Under the pieces are notes generated by a model. That model did no database searches and was not told the DNA's origin. It worked only from the letters and a program-made list of their open reading frames with translations. Shown here piece by piece: positions 51,731 to 60,737 of a stretch of 64,000 nt of DNA. Both the position numbers and the translations under genes were made by a program. The number at the start of each line of letters is the position of its first letter. The first letter of the stretch is position 1. The DNA comes from Aequorivita echinoideorum (GTDB lineage Bacteria > Bacteroidota > Bacteroidia > Flavobacteriales > Flavobacteriaceae). Location of the stretch: contig NZ_JAHCTB010000001.1 of NCBI RefSeq assembly GCF_018476645.1, positions 124,001 to 188,000 of the forward strand. Direction: 5' to 3'.

Positions 51731-53221
51731 TTACTTTAAAAATTGTAATTCTACTTTTTGTTTTTGCAGCATTTCGTTTTCGCTTGCCAAATCGAATGCC
51801 GTTTCCTCAAAATCAGTTTTTGCATTTTTGTCGGCACCATTTGCTAGTAAATATTTCATCATTTCATCGTTTTCAGCCTTCATCGCTGCAAGATGCAAAG
51901 CTGTAAAACCTTCAGAATTTACGGCATTTACTGGAATTTCATACGCTGAAAGATTTTTCAAAAGTGCCAAATTATTTTCCTTCGCTGCAATATGATAAAG
52001 TGTATTTCCATCTGCCTGAATGGTATTCAATTTGATTCCTTTTTGCTGAAGCATTTTCAGTTTGCTTTGAAATTCTTCCGGTTTTTTTGAGTTGAAGGAT
52101 GCTGCCAAATAATATGCCACGGTATTTCCGCTTGTGTCCTTTACCAAAGCATTGCTCCCTTTTTGCAATAAAAATTCAACTACTTCTGGGTTATTTCTTT
52201 GTACCGCCAACAAAAGCGCGGTCTGGCCTTTTTCATTTTTCGCATTGTAATCCTTTACGTTTTTTGAAAGCAGTTGCACCATTTCCAAATTATTTCGCGA
52301 AGCGGCGTTTAAAAACGGTGTGTTTCCATCTGCATCTTTTTGATTGACATCTGCTCCCGCTTCCAGAAAAAATTCAAAAATTGCTTTATCTGAATTTCCA
52401 TACGCCAAACGGTGCAAGGGCGTGTAACCATCTTTTGTAACCACGTTTGGTTTTAATCCAAGGCTTTTTAGATATTCATAAACTTCGATTTTATTTTCAA
52501 AACCGCGTGTGCCTTGGGCTGCGAATAGAAAAGCATTCCCGCCGGTTTTGTTCAACGTTTTATAATCAACACCTCTTTTTACGAGTGATTTTAAGAAATC
52601 AATGTTTCCTCTTTTGGCGGCGTAATTAAAAATTCCGTTGCCATCATTATCTGTACTATTTAAAGAAATTCCTTTGCTGATGAAGTAATCTGTTTCATTT
52701 ACATCTTTTAAATAAGGCGCTGCCAAAAGCAAGGTGTTTGCTCCATCCTCATTTTTTTCTTCAGAAAGGGTGACGCCATTGGCGATAAATAGATCATAAA
52801 TTTTAGTGTCCGTAAGTCCGGAACCAGCGGCAAAAGTAAGCGGTGTTGCGCCGTGGCTATCCAAAGCTGTAATGGATGAACCCTTCTCTAAAAGTAATTG
52901 TACCATTTCGGGATTTGCGGCGTACGCTGCCCAGTGCAAATATATGCGGCTGTCGTGCGTGCGCTTGTCCACCGGATTTCCTTCGAGCGATACTAAATAT
53001 GCGATGACCTCACTATTTGCATTTTCGAGAAGCGCATAAACAGTGCCGTCAAAACCGTTTTCGTTTAATGCCGTTGCATCATTTCCTTCAGAAATTTTTC
53101 TTTTTACAGTTTCCAAATCTGGATTTTCTTTCCAAAAAGTCCGATCGTGAAGCACGTTTTTCTGCTGCGCAACTACAGTAATGGAAATAAAAAATAAGAA
53201 AATAACTACTGACTGTTTCAT
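51731..53221 (-). CDS. Exported ankyrin-repeat protein
   Basis: A 496-residue protein with a signal peptide (MKQSVVIFLFFISITVVAQQ), then about 12 ankyrin repeats of some 33 residues (for example ALDSHGATPLTFAAGSGLTD, TKDGYTPLHRLAYGNSDKAI, EKGQTALLLAVQRNNPEVVE, NSEGFTALHLAAMKAENDEM). A solenoid in the periplasm would serve protein binding, and no catalytic domain is fused. Exported ankyrin proteins of this kind occur in bacterial iron and oxidative-stress loci. A 126-bp gap with a strong hairpin separates it from the DUF6607 gene upstream. Confidence 0.88.
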   Translation of the reverse strand: MKQSVVIFLFFISITVVAQQKNVLHDRTFWKENPDLETVKRKISEGNDATALNENGFDGTVYALLENANSEVIAYLVSLEGNPVDKRTHDSRIYLHWAAYAANPEMVQLLLEKGSSITALDSHGATPLTFAAGSGLTDTKIYDLFIANGVTLSEEKNEDGANTLLLAAPYLKDVNETDYFISKGISLNSTDNDGNGIFNYAAKRGNIDFLKSLVKRGVDYKTLNKTGGNAFLFAAQGTRGFENKIEVYEYLKSLGLKPNVVTKDGYTPLHRLAYGNSDKAIFEFFLEAGADVNQKDADGNTPFLNAASRNNLEMVQLLSKNVKDYNAKNEKGQTALLLAVQRNNPEVVEFLLQKGSNALVKDTSGNTVAYYLAASFNSKKPEEFQSKLKMLQQKGIKLNTIQADGNTLYHIAAKENNLALLKNLSAYEIPVNAVNSEGFTALHLAAMKAENDEMMKYLLANGADKNAKTDFEETAFDLASENEMLQKQKVELQFLK

Positions 53222-53270
53222 AGAATTTTTAATTTATCCGCCTTTTTTGGTCTTCAAAATAATTTCAATT

Positions 53271-53322
53271 TTACCACGAATACACGAATTATCAATTAAG
53301 AGATTCGTGTATTTCGTGGTAA
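53271..53322. repeat. Long intergenic hairpin (palindromic repeat)
   Basis: TTACCACGAATACACGAAT pairs with ATTCGTGTATTTCGTGGTAA around a 13-base loop, 19 pairs with one bulged base. It lies between the DUF6607 and ankyrin genes inside the probable operon. T-rich sequence after the stem on the minus strand is weak, so a REP-like or transcript-stability element is as likely as a terminator. Confidence 0.65.
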
Positions 53323-53347
53323 AGTTTTTAGGCTATTTCAACAAAAT

Positions 53348-54256
53348 TTATTTCTTCACAAAAGAATCGATAACACCATCAATTGAGGCTTTATCGTTAT
53401 ATCCTTCCTCTTCAAATAAAAATTTATAAAGTTGCTTGTTCTCAACCTTTTCTTCTAAAGAAAGATCTTTTTTGCGGGCATACACTTGATCCCATTTATT
53501 GCGGACCAACGCCCATTTTTCAGCATTGTCCTTCCACCATTTTGCCGCAACGGCGCAACGGCTATCGTCTACTTTTACATAGTTATTGATTCCTTTTTCC
53601 TGTGCCAAAACAACATCTTCCTTTCCGGCTTCGCGAATTACCTTCTCATTGTCTTGGTCGTGAACCCAGCCAAAATCAGTAATTTCTACGCGGTTTCCGC
53701 GCACTGTTAAATTGTAATCGCTACGCGTGGTGTACTCACGTCTTGGCAACGGTGCATTGCTGGTATTTTCCCAATAATCCTTGCCGTCCACGTGCACCCA
53801 CGAGCCGGAACCTTCGTAACGCGGGCTATCATCCACCTGATATACCTTTTGCGTCCACTGCCCTTTTACTTCATTGGCAGGTTTTTTAATGTATTTCCAG
53901 GTGTTATCTGCGTTATAGGAATACAAATCAGTATTTTCATAAAGCCAATCTTGGCGCCAGTGCTTCACGACCATTGGCTCTGCGGGATTGCCCACTTGCA
54001 GCAAATGCTGGATTACAATTTTGTTATCTTCATCAGTCACCAATTCTGCCCATTCCAAACCTTTTGAAATTTCATTGTGTGAAGGTTTGTACAATGAATC
54101 CTTGCTGTAGTTAAAGGTTTCAGCGAAGTTGAAGGTTACCTCAAAGCATCCGCACATTTCTTTTATGGATTTTTTATCCAATTCCTTTTTATTCTGCGCC
54201 TGCAGCGAAATAGCCGAAATGGCAAGGCAGCATAGTAAAACAATACTTTTTTTCAT
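53348..54256 (-). CDS. DUF6607 family exported protein
   Basis: A 302-residue exported protein with a signal peptide (MKKSIVLLCCLAISAISLQA, then QN). The body contains MCGCFEVTFNFAETF, VMKHW-type VVKHWRQDWLYENTDLYSYN, GQWTQKVYQVDDSPRYEGSG and YTTRSDYNLTVRGNRVEITD, typical of the DUF6607 family of Bacteroidota, found in heme/iron loci. Its molecular role is not known. It follows the HmuY-like T9SS gene by 6 bp and is probably in the same operon. Confidence 0.82.
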   Translation of the reverse strand: MKKSIVLLCCLAISAISLQAQNKKELDKKSIKEMCGCFEVTFNFAETFNYSKDSLYKPSHNEISKGLEWAELVTDEDNKIVIQHLLQVGNPAEPMVVKHWRQDWLYENTDLYSYNADNTWKYIKKPANEVKGQWTQKVYQVDDSPRYEGSGSWVHVDGKDYWENTSNAPLPRREYTTRSDYNLTVRGNRVEITDFGWVHDQDNEKVIREAGKEDVVLAQEKGINNYVKVDDSRCAVAAKWWKDNAEKWALVRNKWDQVYARKKDLSLEEKVENKQLYKFLFEEEGYNDKASIDGVIDSFVKK

Positions 54257-54262
54257 TTTAAA

Positions 54263-55501
54263 TTATTTTAGAATTAGTTTTTTTGTGATAGATTGATTTC
54301 CAGAAGAAAACCGCACCAAATACATTCCGCTGGAAAGCGCTGAAAGGTCTAAGCTTTTATTATAAAATCCGTTGTTTGAATCTACTTTTGAAGTATGCAC
54401 CAATTGTCCTTGGATATTATAAACCGAAATTGAATTATTCTGGGAAACAGAGTTTTTCAAATCATAAACAATGTTGACTATTTTAGAAGTTGAAGGATTG
54501 GGATAGATACCGAATGTTACTCCTTCTGAAATATTCTCTAGCCCCAAAAGACCTGAAACATCTTCATAATTAAAGCTGAAATTACCGGTTGAAGACCCTT
54601 CAAACGAATCAAAAACCACGCGATAAACGGTGTTTTCATCATACTTCACATAATAGGCCACATCACTGTTAACGCTGTAACCGCTTCCGTCAAAAGACTT
54701 CCAATCGCTACCGATAGTATTAATTTCTTCAGAATAAAAAAGTCCGTTTGGATTGCCCGCACCGCTCGGTTCATCATTTTGTGCCACCGTAACATTTGGG
54801 TTGTGCAACGTTCCGGTAACAATATAATTCTCGCCCGGAGGATCTAGATAGGTATTGTATTTTCTAAAAACGAAATCCCAGTTATTTTGGGCTGGCTCTG
54901 CAACAACTTCAGCATTATTTTGAAGCGAATAATAATTGTAACGGTTGTCTGGATTACTGGAATTAGCCACCATTGTTGTAGTCTCGCCTACCCAAGCCGT
55001 TCCATTCCAAGTTGCGTATTTAAACGTGTATCCGCCGAAGTAATCTTCATTGATGAATTTGCGATAGGTTCCATCTGCATATTTCAATACAAAAACAATT
55101 GTTCCCTCTACGTGGTGGCTTACCGGATTATATTCTCCCCAGCCATACGTAGCGGAACCTTGCATAAAGGCGCCATTTTCCCAATTGGTATCGTCATTGA
55201 ATAAAGGTGTCCAAGAAGCTTCATCAGCCACATCGATGTTATCGAAATCTGAAGCGCTATCGGCAGCCTCAAAAACTTGGATTCCTATTCCATCATTTAC
55301 TCGAATGCTTATGTCCATTGGGCTTATGCGTAAAAATGCGATATCCCAACTCGCAGCCGTGTAGGTGTTAGTTTCCTCAGTTGAAAGTTTGTAATAAACC
55401 TCATCGGTGTAGCCTGCGCCCATTGAAAGGTTTACATTGGTTTGAGCTGTAGCGAGTGCACCCGTTAGGGCTATGGCTGCAATCTGTAATAGTTTTTTCA
55501 T
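54263..55501 (-). CDS. HmuY-like heme-binding protein with T9SS type A sorting domain
   Basis: A 412-residue secreted protein. I start it at ATG 55501 (MKKLLQIAAIALTGALATAQ). A frame-open start 87 bp upstream overlaps the preceding gene. The HmuY-type beta fold is seen twice, in YYKLSTEETNTYTAASWDIAFL (near residues 22-43) and in the second half (NWDFVFRKYNTYLDPPGENY, YYVKYDENTVYRVVF). A type A sorting domain ends the protein (about 335-412, FGIYPNPSTSKIVNIVYD, then MYLVRFSSG). HmuY of Porphyromonas binds heme at the surface through two His; which residues do so here cannot be told. It should be exported by the T9SS and feed the neighbouring TonB receptor. Confidence 0.83.
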   Translation of the reverse strand: MKKLLQIAAIALTGALATAQTNVNLSMGAGYTDEVYYKLSTEETNTYTAASWDIAFLRISPMDISIRVNDGIGIQVFEAADSASDFDNIDVADEASWTPLFNDDTNWENGAFMQGSATYGWGEYNPVSHHVEGTIVFVLKYADGTYRKFINEDYFGGYTFKYATWNGTAWVGETTTMVANSSNPDNRYNYYSLQNNAEVVAEPAQNNWDFVFRKYNTYLDPPGENYIVTGTLHNPNVTVAQNDEPSGAGNPNGLFYSEEINTIGSDWKSFDGSGYSVNSDVAYYVKYDENTVYRVVFDSFEGSSTGNFSFNYEDVSGLLGLENISEGVTFGIYPNPSTSKIVNIVYDLKNSVSQNNSISVYNIQGQLVHTSKVDSNNGFYNKSLDLSALSSGMYLVRFSSGNQSITKKLILK

Positions 55502-55535
55502 TCTATGGAATTTAAAAGTTGTTTGGGTTTTATAA

Positions 55536-56951
55536 TTATTGTAAAAGTTCGTATTTGAATTCGGGGAAACCACGCTCTCCATTTCCATTGAGAAGTGCGG
55601 TAAATTTTAGCTTGTAAACATTGCCATTCGCATCTTTGATGATGTAAAAAATGGAATCAATAAGCACTTTATCGGTATTCATTACTTCTCTCCAACTTGC
55701 GCCAATGGTACGCTGGTCCTGCTGAAAATTGGATTCAATAATGTTTGAAGCTGAAAATGATTCGTATGCATATTGGTTTGTGGTTACGCTATACGCAGTA
55801 ACACCACCTTTGCGGTTGTGCAATACGCCATCAGAAAAACCATAGGAACCGGCATCTTCAATAATATTGGTAAAAACGGTAAAGTTAAGATCCCAAGAAT
55901 CTGCTTCGGGCTCTACATTTACCACAGCATTCGAATTAAAACTGAAGAACGTAGCATTATAACCCGGTGATTTGCTAATAGTTATTTCTTGGTGGCTGGA
56001 ATCGTTCAAACCTGCATATTGAAGTAGGTAACCATCACCACTACGAAGGATTCTAATTTTTTTCCAGCCCCGCGCGCTTCCCGCTATTGCCACGCTTCCG
56101 GGAACTGGACTTTCTGTTCCAACCTCATAACCCAAATTCAGCAGATACACTTTGTTCTGTGCATCGTCCAGATTGATTTCGCTTATTGCGGTTCGGTTTA
56201 TATCGCCATCGGGATAATCAATATAGGCTTCATTGGCTGGGTCAAAAGTTCCCACAGCCACTTGCGGCATCAAATCTTCCACATCGGTTTGTGAGATGTT
56301 ATCAATGTTGGTTTCCTGCAGTTCGGCGGCAGCCATGTAAATAGAACCATTTATCCCCACCTTAAATCCTTCTTTTGAAAAGAAAGCCAAATCCCAGGCA
56401 TCACGTTGGATTTTGTGGGAAGTTTTTCCGCTCAGATCAACATATATTTGATTCTGCTGGTTAGGGCCGCCAACTTCCGGGGCTATGCTTCCACCCAAAA
56501 ATGCTGCCTCCCCGTCTAAGTTAAGCTGGAATGAAGTATAACCACGAATGTCAGCATCGGGATAATCAATAGTTTCAATTTCAAATCTAACCATTGAAGT
56601 GATCTCATTTAGGTCAGGATTCAATTTGCTAAACACGAAACCATTGCCATTATCCCCCGCATTTATTTGAAGGGTTATTTTTCCATCAACAGCTGCAGGT
56701 TCGGTAGTAAAGTCAATGCCATATATAGCATTGTCTACTTCAATATCCACTGTGACTGCACCATCGCTGGTTGCAGTTTCAGAATAGATCATTTCAATAT
56801 TTTTATTAAAATCAACCTCACCAAGGTTTGCAGAACGGTCCAAAAATGCTACAACAAAAGGATCTCCTTTTAAATTATTGTCATCTGAACTGCAAGAGGA
56901 AAATCCCATCAGAGTCAACAATATATAAATAAATTTTTTTGAAGATTTCAT
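55536..56951 (-). CDS. HmuY-family lipoprotein
   Basis: A 471-residue lipoprotein with lipobox GFSSC (Cys20), followed by SSDDNN. An N-terminal beta domain (about 30-155) includes VAFLDRSANLGEVDFNKNIE. A HmuY-like domain (about 170-470) has HKIQRDAWDLAFFSKEGFKV, VGINGSIYMAAAELQETNID and DSWDLNFTVFTNIIEDAGSY. It lies 3 bp downstream of the TonB receptor gene, the typical HmuR-HmuY order, and so is probably the surface heme-binding partner. It is larger than HmuY of Porphyromonas and carries the extra N-terminal domain. Confidence 0.87.
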   Translation of the reverse strand: MKSSKKFIYILLTLMGFSSCSSDDNNLKGDPFVVAFLDRSANLGEVDFNKNIEMIYSETATSDGAVTVDIEVDNAIYGIDFTTEPAAVDGKITLQINAGDNGNGFVFSKLNPDLNEITSMVRFEIETIDYPDADIRGYTSFQLNLDGEAAFLGGSIAPEVGGPNQQNQIYVDLSGKTSHKIQRDAWDLAFFSKEGFKVGINGSIYMAAAELQETNIDNISQTDVEDLMPQVAVGTFDPANEAYIDYPDGDINRTAISEINLDDAQNKVYLLNLGYEVGTESPVPGSVAIAGSARGWKKIRILRSGDGYLLQYAGLNDSSHQEITISKSPGYNATFFSFNSNAVVNVEPEADSWDLNFTVFTNIIEDAGSYGFSDGVLHNRKGGVTAYSVTTNQYAYESFSASNIIESNFQQDQRTIGASWREVMNTDKVLIDSIFYIIKDANGNVYKLKFTALLNGNGERGFPEFKYELLQ

Positions 56952-56954
56952 AAT

Positions 56955-59087
56955 TTATAGGTTGAGATTATAAGCTAATTTTAAAAAGTAAGATCGACCG
57001 TAGCCCAACGGAATCTGCGTGGCCGGGCCATTATGCGTACCGCCATCCACAGCTGACGAATTAACTGAGGTAACATTAAAAACGTTTCTAGAACCAAGCG
57101 TCGCCACAAATTGGTTTTTGAAAAATGATTTGCTTATAGTTGCATCAAGCCAACTATAGCCTTCCGTTCTACCCACCTCAAAAACCTGTTGGCCAGCTTC
57201 ATCTGTCTGCTCCACAAATTGCTGCTGCTCGCCTATATATTTAAAAAATGCGGAAAATGTGGTGTTCCATTTTGGGACTTTATAAGCGAGATTCGCATTA
57301 AGTTGAAGGTTGAAAAGAAAATCATCATTGGTTGTACGGGTTTCCAAGACTTTTGAAATTCCCTGCAATGATGCGCCCAACTGACCTTTAAAATTCCCAA
57401 TAAATATTTCATTTTCAGTAAAGGCGCCTACCGCCCGGAAGCTATCAATATTACTGTATTGGAATTCAAGCGGATTCTGCTGTACCACAATCAATTCAAT
57501 CCTATCGCTTAGGCCCAGATAATTGAAGCTCAATTTATTTTTTATTCGGATTTTTCCTTCAGATAGCGCACTATTTTTCTTTATATGAAAAAATGCGGAC
57601 AGCCCTTTCTCCGGAAGCAAATCAGGGTTTCCCTGCACATTATGGTTCACATCCACAAAGTATGTAAACAATTCATCGTAATTGGGCGTTCGGTTTGCCG
57701 AACCCAATATTGCTCGCAGCTCCCACCCATTATTGAGTGCTTGTTTGGCGCTTAAGGAAGCGATGTATTGCGTTTCAAAGAGATTGCTGAACGAAACGCG
57801 AGCTCCGGGACGTAATGAAAATCTATCGGTTATGGTTATTTCAGAAGAAGCAAAAAAATCATAATTATCAAGGCTTTGCCTTACCGAATCATCGCCAGGG
57901 TTAATTATAACGGCTATTGCTGAACCAGTGCCACGCTCGTTTGTCAATTCGTAACCAGCTTGAAGCCCTACTCTTTCAGAAGCAAAAAAGTTGCTGAACG
58001 TTCCTCTCGAGAAAAATGCACTGCGCTGCTGAAACTCACCCTTTTCAATATTTTCCTTTAAATCATCCCGTATAATATAGGTATACCGCTCAATATCTTT
58101 TGTTTGCTCTTGATAGCTCAAAGAAATGTTGTAATCCACTTGATTGAAAATAGCCCCAGTTGCGTTGAAATGGTGGTAGTATCGATTGTTGGTAAAAATG
58201 CGGTCCTGCGCAAAGGGATTTGAGGTTCCCGTGGCATCGTTTAAACCAAGTGAGATATTCCTGCTGTAATCCTCAATCTGCTCATTTAGATATTCGAAAC
58301 GGTAAAAAACTTTAAAATCATTTTTGGAATAAGAAACCAATGCCTTTGCATTCTGCTGTAATTTCGGAAGCCATTCGTGACCACGTAGGCTGTCATTTCG
58401 ATCGTATTTCTCACCCATTTTTCCATTCCAGAATCCGCCAAAATCATTTCGGGTGAACACTGCGTTGGCATATATGTTTTCACTAAAATTATGGCCCAAT
58501 TTTAGGGATTGAATGTGGCGCCCCTTGCTAAACCATTCATATTCATCGCCTACGGTTTCTTCCTGCACGTAGGCACCAATTTCCCAATCTGTTTTTGCAG
58601 ATTTTTTTGTAATCACATTGATGATCCCAGAAACCGCATTTGCGCCGTACTGCACGCCCATTGCGCCTTCCACAATTTCAATCCGCTCAATATCATCCAG
58701 ATTTATAAGCGTGAGATCTGTATTGTTTCCTACGCCTTCCTCATTTATAATGGGAATATTGTCAACCAAAACCTTAAAATACTGGCTATCCAGTCCAAAA
58801 AGGCTAACCCCGCTTTTACCTGTAGATGTATTTGGAGTAATGTTAAGATTAAGAGTGTTATTCAGAATATCCGCAAGATTATTTCCCGCTTGGCGCTCAA
58901 TATCATTTCTGGAAATTACTTTCACCTCAAAAACCGATTTGCTTACCGACTGCGGATTGATTTGTCCTGTAACCACTACTTCTTCCAAACTTTCAGCTTT
59001 CAAAGAATCCTTAACCTGTTCATTTTGAGCGAAAAGCGCAACAAAACTAAATAGACTAATCAAAGTAAGAAGTGGGGATCTGTACAT
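56955..59087 (-). CDS. TonB-dependent heme/iron receptor (HmuR-like)
   Basis: A 710-residue outer membrane receptor. It has a signal peptide (to about 20), a TonB-box-like EEVVVTG (35-41), a plug domain (about 45-165, LADILNNTLNLNITPNTSTG, DNIPIINEEGVGN, IERIEIVEGAMGVQYGANAV and GIINVITKK), and a 22-strand-type barrel that ends in YFLKLAYNLNL. No carboxypeptidase-regulatory domain precedes the plug, unlike the receptor at 16701. The downstream HmuY-like genes point to heme as the substrate; other siderophore-type ligands are possible. The promoter at 59107-59137 is the best in the window, and the gene leads the minus-strand locus to about 48536. Confidence 0.93.
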   Translation of the reverse strand: MYRSPLLTLISLFSFVALFAQNEQVKDSLKAESLEEVVVTGQINPQSVSKSVFEVKVISRNDIERQAGNNLADILNNTLNLNITPNTSTGKSGVSLFGLDSQYFKVLVDNIPIINEEGVGNNTDLTLINLDDIERIEIVEGAMGVQYGANAVSGIINVITKKSAKTDWEIGAYVQEETVGDEYEWFSKGRHIQSLKLGHNFSENIYANAVFTRNDFGGFWNGKMGEKYDRNDSLRGHEWLPKLQQNAKALVSYSKNDFKVFYRFEYLNEQIEDYSRNISLGLNDATGTSNPFAQDRIFTNNRYYHHFNATGAIFNQVDYNISLSYQEQTKDIERYTYIIRDDLKENIEKGEFQQRSAFFSRGTFSNFFASERVGLQAGYELTNERGTGSAIAVIINPGDDSVRQSLDNYDFFASSEITITDRFSLRPGARVSFSNLFETQYIASLSAKQALNNGWELRAILGSANRTPNYDELFTYFVDVNHNVQGNPDLLPEKGLSAFFHIKKNSALSEGKIRIKNKLSFNYLGLSDRIELIVVQQNPLEFQYSNIDSFRAVGAFTENEIFIGNFKGQLGASLQGISKVLETRTTNDDFLFNLQLNANLAYKVPKWNTTFSAFFKYIGEQQQFVEQTDEAGQQVFEVGRTEGYSWLDATISKSFFKNQFVATLGSRNVFNVTSVNSSAVDGGTHNGPATQIPLGYGRSYFLKLAYNLNL

Positions 59088-59106
59088 CTCTTTCTAAAAT
59101 TGGGTA

Positions 59107-59137
59107 CAAAACTATCATTTATTCTTATTTAGAACAA
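59107..59137 (-). promoter_or_regulatory. Strong Bacteroidota-type promoter of the heme/iron locus
   Basis: On the minus strand TTG (59135-59137), 20 bp, then TAGTTTTG (59107-59114), a perfect TAnnTTTG at consensus spacing, 19 bp before the ATG at 59087. No clear Fur-box palindrome was seen by eye. Confidence 0.7.
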
Positions 59138-59224
59138 ATTAAAATAAAGGAAAATTGAATGAAATTTTTTCTTGGATTTTTTCCATTTTATAGGAAATAA
59201 TCCAAACCAATAAAGATATTTTTT

Positions 59225-59232
59225 TACATTTG
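59225..59232 (+). promoter_or_regulatory. -7 box of the exonuclease/GIY-YIG gene
   Basis: TACATTTG, a perfect TAnnTTTG, lies 20 bp before the ATG at 59253. No TTG partner is seen at normal distance. Confidence 0.5.
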
Positions 59233-59252
59233 TGTTTCTTACTCCCAAAAGA

Positions 59253-60650
59253 ATGAATCAACTTTTTGCAATTATAGACGTGGAAACCACGGGCGGCGGT
59301 ATTGCCGGCAACCGCATTACCGAAATCTGTATTACCCTTTTGCGCGGTGCTGAATTTATCGACAAATTCACAACGCTTGTGAATCCCGAGAAACCTATTC
59401 CCACACACATTACCGCTCTAACGGGAATAGACGATGTGATGGTTGAAAACGCACCGAAATTCTACGAGATTGCCGAAAAAATTGAGGAATTTACCAAAGA
59501 CGCCATTTTCGTGGCGCACAATGTCTCTTTCGATTACAATGTTCTGAGGAATGAATTTAAACTCTTAGGCTATAGCTACAACCGAAAAAAATTGTGCACC
59601 GTCCGGCTTTCCCGGAAATTGATACCCGGTATGCTCTCATATAGTTTGGGGCGGCTCTGCTCTACCATAAACATACCGCATTTTAACAGACACCGTGCGG
59701 AGGGTGACGTAGATGCAACGGTTGTTCTCTTTCAAAGATTGCTTTCGCTGGATGAGGATTTTTCGGTATTCAATTCGTTTTTAAACCCAAGGTCAAAGCA
59801 GGCTACGCTTCCCCCTCATTTGGCAGCAGAACAGATTAACGAACTTCCCAACGAAGCTGGAATCTATCTTTTCAAAAATCAAAAACATCAGGTTATTTAT
59901 GCAGGAAAGGCAATAAATATCAAAAAACGCGTGCTCTCCCATTTTTATGACAAAAAATCCAAGGAATACCATCTTGGGCAAGAAACCCATTTTATTGATT
60001 ACGAGGTTACTGGAAATGAATTATTGGCGCTTCTGCTGGAATCGGAACACATCAGAAAACATTACCCCAAATTCAACAGGGCCCAGAAATGGCCCGTAAG
60101 TACATATCAAATAATTAGTTATGTGAACCAGCGCGGCATCATTCAATTGGCTTTGGGAAAAGCGCGCGTTTCGCAAGATTCCGTGAGCACTTTTTACAAC
60201 AGAACCGAAGCCACGGAAAAACTTGAAAAAATTTGTGAGGACTTCAAACTTTGCCCCCGTTATTGCACGCTGCAAAGCAATGTTGAAGTATGCAGCCATT
60301 ACCGAATTAAAAATTGCGACGGTATTTGCGAAGGCACGGAAACCGTAGAGGAATATAATGCGAAGGTTAAAGCTGCCATCAAATCATTTCAGGAAGAAAA
60401 GCCCTCATTTGCCATTCAAGGGAAAGGTCGCACGGAAAATGAAATTTCATTTGCATTGGTGCGGGATGGCCAATATAAAGGTTTTGGATATTTTGACCGC
60501 TCTGAAGCTATTTGCGATATTCAGGATTATGAACCATTTTTAAAGCTTCAAAATGCTACTTACCATACGCACGCCATTATTCGAAGTCATTTAAAAAAAC
60601 ACGGCAAAAAGAATGTACTTCACTTTAACACTCCCGTGGAATACAATTAG
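59253..60650 (+). CDS. DEDDh exonuclease / GIY-YIG nuclease fusion
   Basis: A 465-residue cytoplasmic nuclease. I start it at ATG 59253 (MNQLFAIIDVETTGGGIAGN); a GTG 21 bp upstream falls on the promoter. The N-terminal domain (about 3-165) is a DnaQ/DEDDh exonuclease with Asp9 and Glu11, FVAHNVSFDYNVL and HRAEGDVDAT. A GIY-YIG domain (about 193-275) follows, with NEAGIYLFKNQKHQVIYAGK and INIKKRVLSHF, as in UvrC and Cho, and a Cys-containing C-terminal region (FKLCPRYCTLQ, VCSHYRIKNCDGICEG). Such fusions are common in Bacteroidota and are thought to act in DNA repair. Convergent with an M1 peptidase gene. Confidence 0.94.
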   Translation: MNQLFAIIDVETTGGGIAGNRITEICITLLRGAEFIDKFTTLVNPEKPIPTHITALTGIDDVMVENAPKFYEIAEKIEEFTKDAIFVAHNVSFDYNVLRNEFKLLGYSYNRKKLCTVRLSRKLIPGMLSYSLGRLCSTINIPHFNRHRAEGDVDATVVLFQRLLSLDEDFSVFNSFLNPRSKQATLPPHLAAEQINELPNEAGIYLFKNQKHQVIYAGKAINIKKRVLSHFYDKKSKEYHLGQETHFIDYEVTGNELLALLLESEHIRKHYPKFNRAQKWPVSTYQIISYVNQRGIIQLALGKARVSQDSVSTFYNRTEATEKLEKICEDFKLCPRYCTLQSNVEVCSHYRIKNCDGICEGTETVEEYNAKVKAAIKSFQEEKPSFAIQGKGRTENEISFALVRDGQYKGFGYFDRSEAICDIQDYEPFLKLQNATYHTHAIIRSHLKKHGKKNVLHFNTPVEYN

Positions 60651-60688
60651 AAATCAATAAAATATTTCAGAAAAATTATTCTTAAGAA

Positions 60689-60719
60689 AAAAGCCGCTAG
60701 TTGATATTTAGCGGCTTTT
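60689..60719. terminator. Bidirectional terminator between convergent genes
   Basis: AAAAGCCGCTA and TAGCGGCTTTT pair perfectly around a GTTGATATT-type loop, with A and T runs at both ends. It serves the exonuclease gene (plus) and the M1 peptidase gene (minus). Confidence 0.85.
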
Positions 60720-60737
60720 CAATCTGTTTCAAAAACA

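Noticed and set aside
58509-59054. A plus-strand frame of 181 residues inside the TonB receptor gene
   Set aside because: The minus strand has a complete receptor with signal peptide, plug and barrel. The other frame shows only Cys/Phe/Ile-rich noise.
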